This document shows positions 25,346-33,537 of a DNA stretch of 64,000 bases, piece by piece. The translations under genes were made by a program, and so were the position numbers. The stretch comes from Streptomyces sp. NBC_00190 (lineage in GTDB: Bacteria > Actinomycetota > Actinomycetes > Streptomycetales > Streptomycetaceae), in contig NZ_CP108131.1 of assembly GCF_036203305.1 (NCBI RefSeq), positions 6,076,001 through 6,140,000 on the forward strand, read 5' to 3'. Below the pieces are notes generated by a model that did not search any database, had not been told where the DNA came from, and saw only the letters and a list, made by a program, of their open reading frames with translations. Position 1 is the first letter of the stretch, and each line of letters begins with the position of its first letter.

Positions 25346-26716
25346 TCAGCCCTCCAGCAGGCGGCCCATCCACTCCTCGATGCCCGCCACCGTGCGCGGC
25401 AGGGCGCCCGACATCAGGCGTGCGCCGTCCGCCGTGACGACCAGGTCGTCCTCGATGCGGACCCCGATGCCGCGCAGCTCCGGCGGCAGGGTCTCGTCGT
25501 CCGGCTGGAGGTACAGGCCCGGCTCCACCGTCAGGACCTGGCCCTCCTCCAGGACCCCCTCCAGGTAGGTCTCCGCCCGCGCCTTCGCGCAGTCGTGGAC
25601 GTCCAGGCCCAGCATGTGGCCGCTGCTGCACAGCGTGTACCGCCGGTGCAGGTCGCCCTCCGCGTTCTTCAGGACGCCCCACTCCGCCAGACCGTCCGCG
25701 ATCACCCGCATTCCGGCCCGGTGGAAGTCCCCGAAGCTCGCCCCCGGCCGCAGGGCCGCCATGCCCGCCTCCTGGGCGGCCAGGACCAGTTCGTACACCT
25801 GCCGCTGGACGGGGGAGAAGCGGCCCGACAGCGGGAGGGTGCGCGTGATGTCCGCCGTGTACAGGGTGTCCGTCTCCACGCCCGCGTCCAGGAGCAGCAG
25901 TTCGTCCCCGTTCAGCCGGCCGTCGTTGCGGATCCAGTGCAGGGCGCACGCGTGCGCGCCCGCCGCCGCGATCGTCTCGTACCCGGTGCCGTTGCCCTCG
26001 GCCCGCGCGCGCAGGCCGAAGACCCCCTCGATCCACCGCTCCCCGCGCGGATGCGCCAGCGCGCGCGGCAGCGCCCGTACGACGTCCTCGAAGCCCGCCG
26101 TCGTGTGGTCGACGGCCAGCTGGAGCTGCTCCACCTCCCACGCGTCCTTCACCAGGCGCAACTCCGAGAGGGCGGCGGCCAGTTCCGCGTCGGTGGTCGC
26201 GTCCCGGCCTGCCGGTGACCCGAGCTGGTCCAGGTGGGCGCAGCGGATGCCGGTGAGGCGTTCCGCCTCGGCCAGGTCCGGCCGGCGGCCCACCCAGAAC
26301 TCCCCGTACCGGCGGTCGCGATAGAACTCCCCGCTGCCGTCCCCCCGGGCCGACCGCGGCCGCAGGTACAGCACAGCCTCGTGCGCGTGCGGGCCCGAGG
26401 GCTCCATGACCAGCACGTGGCCCGCCTGGTCCTCGCCCGCCAGGGCGGTCAGCCAGGCGTACGCGCTGTGCGGGCGGAAGCGGTAGTCGCAGTCGTTGGA
26501 GCGGACCTTCAGCCCGCCGGCCGGGATGATCAGCCGCTCGCCGGGGAAGCGGGCCGAGAGCCGCGCCCGGCGGGCGGGGGTGACGGCGTGGCCGGGGACG
26601 CGGGCGGACTCGGGCAGGGGGGAAGCGGCCCAATTGCCCGCCATGTACCGGGACAACTCATCTGATACCGGCAGATCGTGGCTGCCCGTGTTGAGGCGGG
26701 AGGGGGTGTCGGTCAC
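25346..26716 (-). CDS. Xaa-Pro aminopeptidase (M24B, PepP-like)
   Basis: 456-residue metallopeptidase of the M24 pita-bread fold that removes an N-terminal residue preceding proline. Metal ligands are visible: LLLLDAGVET and ADITRTLP (two Asp), SSGHMLGLDVHD (His), TVEPGLYL (Glu) and GVRIEDDLVV (Glu). The N-terminal creatinase-type domain (about residues 35-190) is complete. GTG at 26716 has AGGGAG 7 nt upstream; an upstream ATG lacks one. It faces away from the collagenase gene across the promoter at 26759-26791, and would cut Xaa-Pro bonds in imported collagen peptides (inference from context). Confidence 0.9.
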   Translation of the reverse strand: MTDTPSRLNTGSHDLPVSDELSRYMAGNWAASPLPESARVPGHAVTPARRARLSARFPGERLIIPAGGLKVRSNDCDYRFRPHSAYAWLTALAGEDQAGHVLVMEPSGPHAHEAVLYLRPRSARGDGSGEFYRDRRYGEFWVGRRPDLAEAERLTGIRCAHLDQLGSPAGRDATTDAELAAALSELRLVKDAWEVEQLQLAVDHTTAGFEDVVRALPRALAHPRGERWIEGVFGLRARAEGNGTGYETIAAAGAHACALHWIRNDGRLNGDELLLLDAGVETDTLYTADITRTLPLSGRFSPVQRQVYELVLAAQEAGMAALRPGASFGDFHRAGMRVIADGLAEWGVLKNAEGDLHRRYTLCSSGHMLGLDVHDCAKARAETYLEGVLEEGQVLTVEPGLYLQPDDETLPPELRGIGVRIEDDLVVTADGARLMSGALPRTVAGIEEWMGRLLEG

Positions 26717-26758
26717 GGGGGGCTCCCTCAAGAAGACGCGAACTGATGGGCGCACAGG

Positions 26759-26791
26759 TCTTGTCAGTGCAATTTCACATTACTATGTTAC
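26759..26791 (+). promoter_or_regulatory. Collagenase promoter with overlapping GntR-type operator
   Basis: TTGTCA (26761-26766), a 17-bp spacer and TATGTT (26784-26789) form a good vegetative promoter reading towards the collagenase, start expected near 26796. The spacer and -10 are covered by the dyad TTTCACATTACTATGTTAC (26773-26791), related to five other sites in the window. All 33 bp recur identically at 38378-38410. The position predicts repression. The peptidase gene on the other side starts only 57 bp away and may share the operator. Confidence 0.7.
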
Positions 26792-26910
26792 AGCTCACAT
26801 CGCGGCACGTTAATCCCCGTCAAACGCCGCGTGACGCAGAGCAGTTGAACTCGCTCAGGGCATTTCACACGCACCACCCCCCACGTCACCCTCTCCATCA
26901 GGAGTTCTCG

Positions 26911-29322
26911 GTGTTCAAGCACAGAGCAGTGCGTTCTTCCCTCCTCGCCTCCGCCGTCGCGGTCACCCTTCTCGCCACCGCGGGCCAGGCCGCCACGCAG
27001 GCAGCGGAGTCCGGAGCCCCGGCGGCGTTCACCGGCGCCCGGTCCGCCACCCCGGCCCCCGGCCCCGTAGGGAACCCGTTCGACGAGGTCGACCACCTCG
27101 CCGACGCGCCCAAGACCGACTCCTCGCCCGCCCCGGCCCCGGGCGGGCAGGCCATCGCCGGGCAGGTCCCCGGCGCCGCGACGGCCGCCACCGCCACCGC
27201 CACGGCCGAGCGGGTCGAGAAGAGCGGCAAGGCGGCCGCCCAGTCCGCTCCCACCGCGCAGTGGGGGCACCTCCCAGCGGTAGCTGGGGGAGTCGCCGCG
27301 GGCGTGCCCTGCACCCTCGACGGGATCACGAACCTCTCCCCGGAGCAGTTCGCCGACTTCCTCGCCGATCAGGCCGTCCTCGCCGACGGCTGTCTGCGCG
27401 GTCTCATCTGGACGTGGGACGCCCGCCTGGCCCCCGTGATGTCCGACGCGCACGTCCAGGCCGTGTCCCGCCGGATATCCGGCCTGGCCGCCGCCCACGA
27501 CGGCCGCAACTCCTCCCACCTGGAGGAGATGTTCACCTACCTGCACGCGGTCGCGTACCACGACTACTCGCGCACCGAGATCGACGTCACCGACCCGCCG
27601 ACCGTGGACGCCATGCGCCAGGCCATCGCCGCCTTCGGCGACGCCGCGCACACCTTCGACGTCACGGCCTCCAACGCCCGGACCCTGCGCGAGGCCCTCT
27701 ACGCCGGCAGCGCGCCGGGCCTGCGCCAGCACCAGCTGGGCCTCATCAAGAAGGTCCTGGCCACCATGGACCCGGCCCACCCGGCCACCCACCTGGACGC
27801 GGGCTGGGCGGGCGCGGCGCTCGCCGGCCTCTCCGTCAACTACCTCGGCGTCTACGACGGCAACCACGACACCGCCTTCCAGGCGGCGGTGGCGGCCGAC
27901 CCCGCGTACCGGGCGGTCTTCAAGGGCTTCTCGGGCTACACCCACCTCAAGGGCACCGGCAACGCCTGGGTGGTGCGCGACGCGCTCGGCGAGTACGGCC
28001 GCTTCGGCCAGATCCCGGCCCTCAAGGACCAGATCGTCGCCGACATCGGCGCCCTGCTGGAGCCGGTGAAGTCCACCTTCGGCACCGAGCCGTGGGCCAA
28101 GCTCGTGTCCTGGCTCAACTACTACCAGGCGTGCAAGCAGTACGGGGTCTGCAAGGAGGACATCGAGAAGCAGCTCTTCCCTTACACCTACACCTACGAC
28201 AACGGCGGCATCAAGGTCCGCACCGCCCTCGACCGGGCCACCGTCGACCAGCTCTACTACGCGAGCAAGCAGGTCAAGACCCAGTACCACCGGGTCCTCG
28301 GCACCGACCAGCCGCTCGCCGGCGACCCCAACACCACGCTGAACATCGTGCTCTACGCCTCCCGCGCGGACTACGAGAACTACCACCCGATCCTGACCGG
28401 CTACGGCACCAACAACGGCGGCATCTACATCGAGAACGGCGCCACCTTCTACACGTACCAGCGCCGCGTCCCCCAGGACTCCTCCCTCACCCTCGAAGAG
28501 CTCTTCCGCCACGAGTACACGCACTACCTCAACGGCCGCTTCGCCGTCCCCGGCTTCTTCGGCCAGGGCCCCTGGTACGAGGGCGACCGCACGACCGCGA
28601 TGGACGAGGGCACGGCCGAGTTCTTCGACGGTGCCACCCGCGACAACGGCATCGCCGTCCGCAAGTCCCTGGTCAAGAGCATCATCAGCGACACGTCCGG
28701 CGGCGGCCCGCGCATGAGCGTCGAGCAGCTGCTGAACGCCACCTACGACGGCGACGGCTTCCGCTTCTACAGCTACGCGGGCACCTTCTTCGAGTTCCTG
28801 TGGACCGAGAAGCCCACCCTGCTGCGCGAGATGTACACCCACCTGCGCAACAACGACGTGGCCGCGTACGACGCCTGGCGCCACCGGATGGGAGCCGACA
28901 CCTACCTCCAGCGCGATTACGACCGCTTCCTGGACGCGCAGATCGCCAAGGTGGACCAGCTGTTCGTGCCGAACACCTCCTTCACCCCGAACGACCAGCT
29001 GCGCGACTCGGCGCTGGCGTCGGTGAAGTCGGCCTTCGCCACGGCCACGTACAACACCCCGGACTGCGTGGAGAACGGCGACCCCGGCAAGCGCCGCTTC
29101 ACCTGTACGGGCCGGATCACCGCGAACCTGAAGAACTGGCGCAGCGACGACCAGAACTTCAAGGACATGTCCGAGACGGTCGACTACTTCATCCTCGACC
29201 GCGCCGGCGCGGCGTCCAACAACCTCGCCGACATGAACTGCTCCTTCGGTCCGCTGGAGATCTGGAGCAACAAGACGGCGGGCTCGTCGAGTTACAGCTG
29301 TGAGGGCCCGCTCCGCAGCTGA
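26911..29322 (+). CDS. Secreted M9 family collagenase
   Basis: 803-residue secreted zinc metallopeptidase. After a signal peptide (residues about 1-27) and an Ala/Pro/Thr-rich propeptide-like stretch (to about 130), the M9N activator domain is followed by the peptidase domain with HEYTHYLNGRF (His534, Glu535, His538) and the third ligand Glu566 in MDEGTAEFF; the 32-residue spacing matches clostridial collagenases. No PKD or collagen-binding domain follows, only a small Cys-containing end. GTG at 26911 has AGGAG 7 nt upstream. It presumably degrades collagen outside the cell, feeding the peptide transporter and hydroxyproline genes that share its promoter motif. A palindromic repeat is inserted in the propeptide region (27261-27292). 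Confidence 0.9.
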   Translation: MFKHRAVRSSLLASAVAVTLLATAGQAATQAAESGAPAAFTGARSATPAPGPVGNPFDEVDHLADAPKTDSSPAPAPGGQAIAGQVPGAATAATATATAERVEKSGKAAAQSAPTAQWGHLPAVAGGVAAGVPCTLDGITNLSPEQFADFLADQAVLADGCLRGLIWTWDARLAPVMSDAHVQAVSRRISGLAAAHDGRNSSHLEEMFTYLHAVAYHDYSRTEIDVTDPPTVDAMRQAIAAFGDAAHTFDVTASNARTLREALYAGSAPGLRQHQLGLIKKVLATMDPAHPATHLDAGWAGAALAGLSVNYLGVYDGNHDTAFQAAVAADPAYRAVFKGFSGYTHLKGTGNAWVVRDALGEYGRFGQIPALKDQIVADIGALLEPVKSTFGTEPWAKLVSWLNYYQACKQYGVCKEDIEKQLFPYTYTYDNGGIKVRTALDRATVDQLYYASKQVKTQYHRVLGTDQPLAGDPNTTLNIVLYASRADYENYHPILTGYGTNNGGIYIENGATFYTYQRRVPQDSSLTLEELFRHEYTHYLNGRFAVPGFFGQGPWYEGDRTTAMDEGTAEFFDGATRDNGIAVRKSLVKSIISDTSGGGPRMSVEQLLNATYDGDGFRFYSYAGTFFEFLWTEKPTLLREMYTHLRNNDVAAYDAWRHRMGADTYLQRDYDRFLDAQIAKVDQLFVPNTSFTPNDQLRDSALASVKSAFATATYNTPDCVENGDPGKRRFTCTGRITANLKNWRSDDQNFKDMSETVDYFILDRAGAASNNLADMNCSFGPLEIWSNKTAGSSSYSCEGPLRS
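27261..27292. repeat. Palindromic repeat inside the collagenase gene
   Basis: About 32 bp with CTCCCAGCGGTAGCTGGGGG. A closely related copy is at 45315-45344 inside the S9 peptidase gene; both share CCCAGCGGTAGCTGGGGGAG exactly. Here it encodes a low-complexity insert (WGHLPAVAGG) in frame within the propeptide. Likely a dispersed small palindromic element. Confidence 0.65.
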
Positions 29323-29331
29323 CCCGTCCCG

Positions 29332-29360
29332 GACCGGTCCCGCATCCCGCGGGACCGGTC
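29332..29360. terminator. Hairpin after the collagenase gene
   Basis: GACCGGTCCCGC (29332-29343) pairs perfectly with GCGGGACCGGTC (29349-29360), 5-nt loop, 10 bp after the collagenase stop codon. This separates the collagenase from the downstream dehydrogenase operon, which has its own operator. Confidence 0.65.
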
Positions 29361-29378
29361 TGGGCAGCCACTAAGGAA

Positions 29379-29391
29379 TGTGACATATTAC
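29379..29391 (+). promoter_or_regulatory. GntR-type operator before the hydroxyproline dehydrogenase operon
   Basis: TGTGACATATTAC, matching the motif shared by six intergenic regions. It overlaps a possible -10 (TATTAC, 29386-29391) and ends 4 bp before the GTG at 29396, which has no Shine-Dalgarno nearby, suggesting a leaderless, operator-controlled transcript. Confidence 0.6.
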
Positions 29392-29395
29392 TGCC

Positions 29396-30568
29396 GTGCT
29401 CAAGAGACACCCACTGGACGCCGTGATCATCGGCGCCGGCGTCGTCGGAGCGGCGTGCGCGTACTACGCGGCCCGCGCCGGACTTTCCGTGGCCGTGGTC
29501 GACCGCGGCCCCGTCGCGGGCGGCACGACGGGCGCCGGCGAAGGCAACCTGCTCGTCTCCGACAAGGAGGCGGGACCGGAGCTCGACCTGGCCCTGCTCT
29601 CCACCGGCCTGTGGACCGAACTGGCCGGCGTCCTCCCCCAGGAGATCGAGTACGAGGCCAAGGGCGGCCTCGTCGTCGCCCCGAACCAGGCTGCGCTGGA
29701 GGCCTTGCGGAGCTTCGCGGAAGGCCAGCGCAAGGCCGGGGTCGACGCGGTCGAGGCGGGGGCCGACGACCTGCGCACCCTGGAGCCCCATCTGGCCCGG
29801 GGCCTCGCGGGAGGATTCCTGTACCCGCAGGACGCGCAGGTGCAGCCGGCCCAGGCGGCGGCCCGCCTGCTGGCCGCGTCGGGCGCCGAGGTCCACCTCG
29901 GCGAGGAGGTGACCGGGATCCTGCGGTCCGGCGAGGCGGTCCGCGGCGTCCGCACCACCCGGCGCGAACTCCTGGCTCCGGCCGTGGTGAACGCGGCGGG
30001 GACCTGGGGCGGCCGCGTCGCGGACCTCGCGGGCGTGAGCCTGCCGGTCCTTCCGCGCCGCGGCTTCGTCCTGGTCACCGAACCGCTGCCCCGCGTGGTC
30101 CGCCACAAGGTCTACGCGGCCGACTACATCGCGGACGTCGCGAGCGGCTCCGCGGCCCTGCAGTCCTCGGCGGTGGTCGAGGGCACCCCGTCGGGCCCGG
30201 TCCTCATCGGCGCCACCCGCGAACGGGTCGGCTTCGACCGGACCCTCTCCACCGAGGCCCTGCGCCGCCTCGCCGCTCAGGCGGCGGCGCTCTTCCCCGT
30301 CCTGGCCGACGTCCGGGTCCTGCGCACCTACCACGGCTTCCGCCCGTACCTCCCGGACCACCTACCGGCGATCGGCCCCGACCCCCGCCGCCCCGGACTG
30401 CTGCACGCCTGCGGCCACGAGGGCGCGGGCATCGGCCTGGCCCCGGCGACGGGCCTACTGATCGCCGCCGCCCTCACCGGAACCGAACCTGTTCTGGACG
30501 CGACCCCCTTCCGCCCGGAACGCTTCGGCGAGTCACCCGACGCCGGGGACGGGGACGGGCCGGGGTGA
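29396..30568 (+). CDS. D-hydroxyproline dehydrogenase FAD subunit (DAO family)
   Basis: 390-residue FAD oxidoreductase of the DadA/DAO family. The dinucleotide-binding motif is DAVIIGAGVVGAACAYYAAR at about residues 8-27 and the C-terminal FAD contact is GHEGAGIGLAPATG. Its downstream partners, a [2Fe-2S] protein and a second FAD protein with four Cys, are the set that forms the multimeric D-hydroxyproline dehydrogenase (LhpB/E/F type) oxidising cis-4-hydroxy-D-proline to pyrroline-4-hydroxy-2-carboxylate. Similar trios also serve other imino acids or opines, so substrate is inferred from the racemase-family and deaminase genes nearby. GTG start, probably leaderless. Confidence 0.82.
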   Translation: MLKRHPLDAVIIGAGVVGAACAYYAARAGLSVAVVDRGPVAGGTTGAGEGNLLVSDKEAGPELDLALLSTGLWTELAGVLPQEIEYEAKGGLVVAPNQAALEALRSFAEGQRKAGVDAVEAGADDLRTLEPHLARGLAGGFLYPQDAQVQPAQAAARLLAASGAEVHLGEEVTGILRSGEAVRGVRTTRRELLAPAVVNAAGTWGGRVADLAGVSLPVLPRRGFVLVTEPLPRVVRHKVYAADYIADVASGSAALQSSAVVEGTPSGPVLIGATRERVGFDRTLSTEALRRLAAQAAALFPVLADVRVLRTYHGFRPYLPDHLPAIGPDPRRPGLLHACGHEGAGIGLAPATGLLIAAALTGTEPVLDATPFRPERFGESPDAGDGDGPG

Positions 30569-30580
30569 CGTCCGGGACGT

Positions 30581-30645
30581 AAAACATGATTTGTCGGCAC
30601 AAAACATGCCCGCGCAGGCCGATCGCACCGGCGCCATAAATCATG
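30581..30645. promoter_or_regulatory. A+T-rich inter-subunit segment with repeats
   Basis: Within the 154-bp gap before the ferredoxin gene, AAAACATG occurs twice at 20-bp spacing (30581-30588, 30601-30608) and CATGATTT (30585-30592) is inverted as AAATCATG (30638-30645). Such A+T-rich sequence is unusual here and may be a secondary promoter or operator, or a decayed copy of the shared motif. Confidence 0.35.
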
Positions 30646-30722
30646 CAGTCCCGGACGGCACCCCGGCCCGGCCCCCACCCGCCCTCGCCCCGCCCCCGAC
30701 ACCCCCCGAGGAGGACCCCCAC

Positions 30723-31034
30723 ATGCGCAGCCCCCGCTCACTGGTCGGCGGCAGCCCCGCGTCGCAGTACACGGTCGACTTCGACGGCCGCGCACTGCCC
30801 GCGCAGGAGGGCCAGTCCATCGCCGCCGTCCTCTGGTCCGCCGGGATCCTCGCCTGGCGCACCACCCGCGACGGCGGCGCCCCGCGCGGCGCCTTCTGCG
30901 GGATCGGCAGCTGCTACGACTGCCTCGTCACCGTCAACGGCCGCCCCAACCAGCGCGCCTGCCTCGTCCCCGCCCAGGAGGGCGACACCGTGACCACCCA
31001 GGAGGGAACCGGCCATGCCGAGCTCGCCGTCTGA
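30723..31034 (+). CDS. [2Fe-2S] subunit of the hydroxyproline dehydrogenase
   Basis: 103-residue Fer2_4-type ferredoxin-like protein. Four Cys for one [2Fe-2S] cluster: Cys59, Cys64, Cys67 and Cys80 (FCGIGSCYDC then NQRAC). It transfers electrons within the complex between the two flavoprotein subunits. The ATG at 30723 has GAGGAGGA about 8 nt upstream, the best ribosome site of this operon. Its end overlaps the next gene by 20 nt, indicating coupled translation. Confidence 0.85.
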   Translation: MRSPRSLVGGSPASQYTVDFDGRALPAQEGQSIAAVLWSAGILAWRTTRDGGAPRGAFCGIGSCYDCLVTVNGRPNQRACLVPAQEGDTVTTQEGTGHAELAV

Positions 31035-32502
31035 CCGACCGGCGGCCGATCCGGCAGATCCGGCCGGCCCGGCCGCCGCCGCCGACCTGGCCGTCGTCGG
31101 CGCGGGTCCGGCCGGCCTCGCCGCCGCCGTCACCGCCGCCGGCCTCGGCCTGCGCGTCACCGTCCTCGACACGGGCGAGCGCCCCGGCGGCCAGTTCTAC
31201 CGCCACCCCGCCCCGGGCCTGGGCGCGGCCCGCCCCGAGGCCCTCCACCACGCCTGGCCAGACTTCGCCACCCGCGAAGCCGCCCTGCGCGCCCATGTGT
31301 CGGCGGGCCGCATCACGTACCTCCCGGGCCACCACGTGTGGACGGTGGTGGCCCGGCAGACGGCGTGGACCCTGCACGCCGTGGCCGGAGACGAGGGCGC
31401 CGCCGCCACCGTCACGGCCCGGGCCGTCCTCCTCGCCACCGGCGCGTACGAACGCCAACTCCCCTTCCCCGGCTGGACGCTGCCCGGCGTGGTCGGGGCC
31501 GGCGGCGCCCAGGCCATGCTCAAGGCGGGCCTCGTCCTGCCCGGCAGGCGGATCGTCGTCGCCGGCAGCGGCCCGCTGCTCCTCGCCGTGGCCGGCTCCC
31601 TGGCCGCCGCCGGAGCCTCCGTCCCCGCCGTGGTGGAGGCGTCGGCGTACACCGCGTACGCGGGGAAGGCCGCGGCCCTGCTCCGCAACCCCGCCAAGCT
31701 CGCCGAAGGCGCGACGTACGGAGGCGCGTTGCTCAGGCACCGCATCCGCCTGCTCACCCGGCATGCCGTGACGGAGGCGCACGGCACCGACCGGGTCGAG
31801 GCCGTCACCGTGGCCCGGCTCGACCGCGACTGGCGCCCGCTGCCCGGCACCGCCCGCCGGATCCCCTGCGACGCCCTCGCCGTCGGCCACGGCCTGGTAC
31901 CCCAGCTGGAACTCGCCACCGGCCTCGGCTGCGCCACCCGCCGCAGCCCCGACGGCACCGTCGCCCTGGACCTCGCCGCCGACGGCCGCACCTCCGTCCC
32001 CGGCGTCTGGTCCGCGGGCGAGACCGGCGGCATCGGCGGTGCCGGGCTCGCGATCACCGAGGGGGAGATCGCGGCCCACGCGATCGCCGGCCGGTCCGTG
32101 CCCACCGCCCTGACCCGCCGCCGCTCGCGGCTGCGCGCCTTCGCCGACGCGATGGCCGCCGCCCACCGCCCGGGCCCCCGCTGGACCGGCTGGCTGCGGG
32201 ACGACGCCGTCGTGTGCCGCTGCGAGGAGGTGCCGGCCGGCCGGATCCGCGAGGCCGCCGAAGACCTCGGCGCACGGGACGCCCGTACCGTCAAACTCCT
32301 CACCCGGGCGGGCATGGGCTGGTGCCAGGGCCGGATGTGCGGCCCGGCCGTCGCCGCCCTCGCCGGCGGGTCCGCCGCGTCCACGGACGCGGCGCCCGAC
32401 CGGCGGCCGCTGTCCTGCCCGGTCCCGCTGCGCCATCTCGCGGGCCTTCCCGCCGACCTTCCCGCCGAGCATTCCGCCGAACTTCCCGGCGCGGACGGCT
32501 GA
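31015..32502 (+). CDS. FAD/NAD oxidoreductase subunit with four-Cys C-terminus
   Basis: 495 residues. The first dinucleotide motif is LAVVGAGPAGLAAAVTAAG (about residues 25-43); a second is RIVVAGSGPLLLAVAGSLAA. The C-terminal domain has Cys401, Cys403, Cys437 and Cys442 (VCRCEEV and GWCQGRMC), as in BFD-like domains of the large subunit of hydroxyproline, sarcosine-like and opine dehydrogenases. It probably channels electrons from substrate flavin to the respiratory chain or another acceptor. A low-complexity, Pro/Ala-rich N- and C-terminal tail is present. Last gene of the three-subunit operon. Confidence 0.82.
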   Translation: MPSSPSDRPAADPADPAGPAAAADLAVVGAGPAGLAAAVTAAGLGLRVTVLDTGERPGGQFYRHPAPGLGAARPEALHHAWPDFATREAALRAHVSAGRITYLPGHHVWTVVARQTAWTLHAVAGDEGAAATVTARAVLLATGAYERQLPFPGWTLPGVVGAGGAQAMLKAGLVLPGRRIVVAGSGPLLLAVAGSLAAAGASVPAVVEASAYTAYAGKAAALLRNPAKLAEGATYGGALLRHRIRLLTRHAVTEAHGTDRVEAVTVARLDRDWRPLPGTARRIPCDALAVGHGLVPQLELATGLGCATRRSPDGTVALDLAADGRTSVPGVWSAGETGGIGGAGLAITEGEIAAHAIAGRSVPTALTRRRSRLRAFADAMAAAHRPGPRWTGWLRDDAVVCRCEEVPAGRIREAAEDLGARDARTVKLLTRAGMGWCQGRMCGPAVAALAGGSAASTDAAPDRRPLSCPVPLRHLAGLPADLPAEHSAELPGADG

Positions 32503-32520
32503 TCAGGTCGGCCCGGCCCC

Positions 32521-32557
32521 TTGTGGCCGCCTCACACCCACTAGTAAAATGTCACAC
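32521..32557 (+). promoter_or_regulatory. Promoter and operator of the deaminase-racemase operon
   Basis: TTGTGG (32521-32526), 18-bp spacer and TAAAAT (32545-32550) form a promoter; GTAAAATGTCACA (32544-32556) is the reverse complement of TGTGACATTTTAC, the shared motif, and covers the -10. A good Shine-Dalgarno (GGGAG) follows at 32567-32571. Confidence 0.65.
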
Positions 32558-32578
32558 ACCACACTAGGGAGTCACCTC

Positions 32579-33499
32579 ATGAACCACGCGCCCACCCCCG
32601 CGCCCCGCACGGACACCCGCCCCTGGCACGGAATCATGGTCGCCACCGCGCTGCCCCTGCGCGAGGACCTCACCGTCGACTACGACGCCTACGCCGAGCA
32701 CGTGGCCTGGCTGATCGAGGGCGGCTGCGACGGTGTGGTCCCCAACGGCTCCCTCGGGGAGTACCAGACCCTGACCGACGAGGAGCGGGCCCGCGTCGTC
32801 CGTACCGCCGTCGAGGCGGCCGGCGACGGCGCCCGCGTCATGCCCGGCGTCGCCGCCTACGGCAGCGCCGAAGCCCGCCGCTGGGCCGACCAGGCGGCAG
32901 AGGCGGGCGCCGGCTCCGTGCTCCTGCTGCCCCCCAACGCCTACCGCGCCGACGAGGAAGCCGTACGCGCCCACTACGCGGAGGTCGCCCGCGCCGGGCT
33001 GCCCGTCGTCGCGTACAACAACCCCATCGACACCAAGGTGGACCTGACCCCGGCCCTGCTCGCCCGGCTTCACGCCGACGGCTCCGTCGTCGCCGTGAAG
33101 GAGTTCAGCGGTGACGTGCGGCGCGCGTACGAGATCGCCGAACTCGCCCCGGGCCTCGACCTGCTCATCGGCGCCGACGACGTCCTGCTCGAACTCGCCC
33201 TCGCCGGCGCCGTCGGCTGGATCGCCGGCTACCCCAACGCGCTCCCGCGGTCCTGCGCCACCCTGTACCGGGCCGCCGTCGAGGGTGACCTCGCCACCGC
33301 ACTGCCGCTGTACAAGTCGCTGCACTCGCTGCTGCGCTGGGACTCCAAGACCGAGTTCGTCCAGGCCATCAAGCTCTCCATGGACCTGGCCGGCCGCCCC
33401 GGCGGCGCCACCCGCCCGCCGCGCTTCCCGCTCACCGGCGAGACCGAGGCCGCCGTCCGCGCCGCCACCGAGAAGGCCCTCGCCGAGGGCCTCAACTAA
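32579..33499 (+). CDS. DapA-family pyrroline-4-hydroxy-2-carboxylate deaminase (predicted)
   Basis: 306-residue TIM-barrel lyase of the dihydrodipicolinate synthase family. The Schiff-base Lys is Lys174 (VVAVKEFSGD) and the partner Tyr is Tyr146 (LPVVAYNNP). Instead of the GTTGE of true DapA it has PNGSLGEYQTL, as in hydroxyproline-pathway deaminases (LhpC-like) that convert pyrroline-4-hydroxy-2-carboxylate to 2-oxoglutarate semialdehyde plus ammonia. ATG at 32579 has GGGAG 7 nt upstream. It heads an operon with the two proline-racemase-family genes and the cyclodeaminase-type gene. Confidence 0.85.
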   Translation: MNHAPTPAPRTDTRPWHGIMVATALPLREDLTVDYDAYAEHVAWLIEGGCDGVVPNGSLGEYQTLTDEERARVVRTAVEAAGDGARVMPGVAAYGSAEARRWADQAAEAGAGSVLLLPPNAYRADEEAVRAHYAEVARAGLPVVAYNNPIDTKVDLTPALLARLHADGSVVAVKEFSGDVRRAYEIAELAPGLDLLIGADDVLLELALAGAVGWIAGYPNALPRSCATLYRAAVEGDLATALPLYKSLHSLLRWDSKTEFVQAIKLSMDLAGRPGGATRPPRFPLTGETEAAVRAATEKALAEGLN

Positions 33500-33537
33500 C
33501 CAGCAGGGCTGGACCGACCCGCCAGAGGGGGCGCCTG

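Noticed and set aside
26746..26910. N-terminal extension of the collagenase to an upstream start
   Set aside because: It would place coding sequence over the promoter and before the signal peptide; GTG 26911 has a good ribosome site.
26788..28884. Long minus-strand frame opposite the collagenase
   Set aside because: Composition is Val/Gly/Arg/Asp-rich shadow sequence; the plus strand encodes the M9 motif HEYTH.
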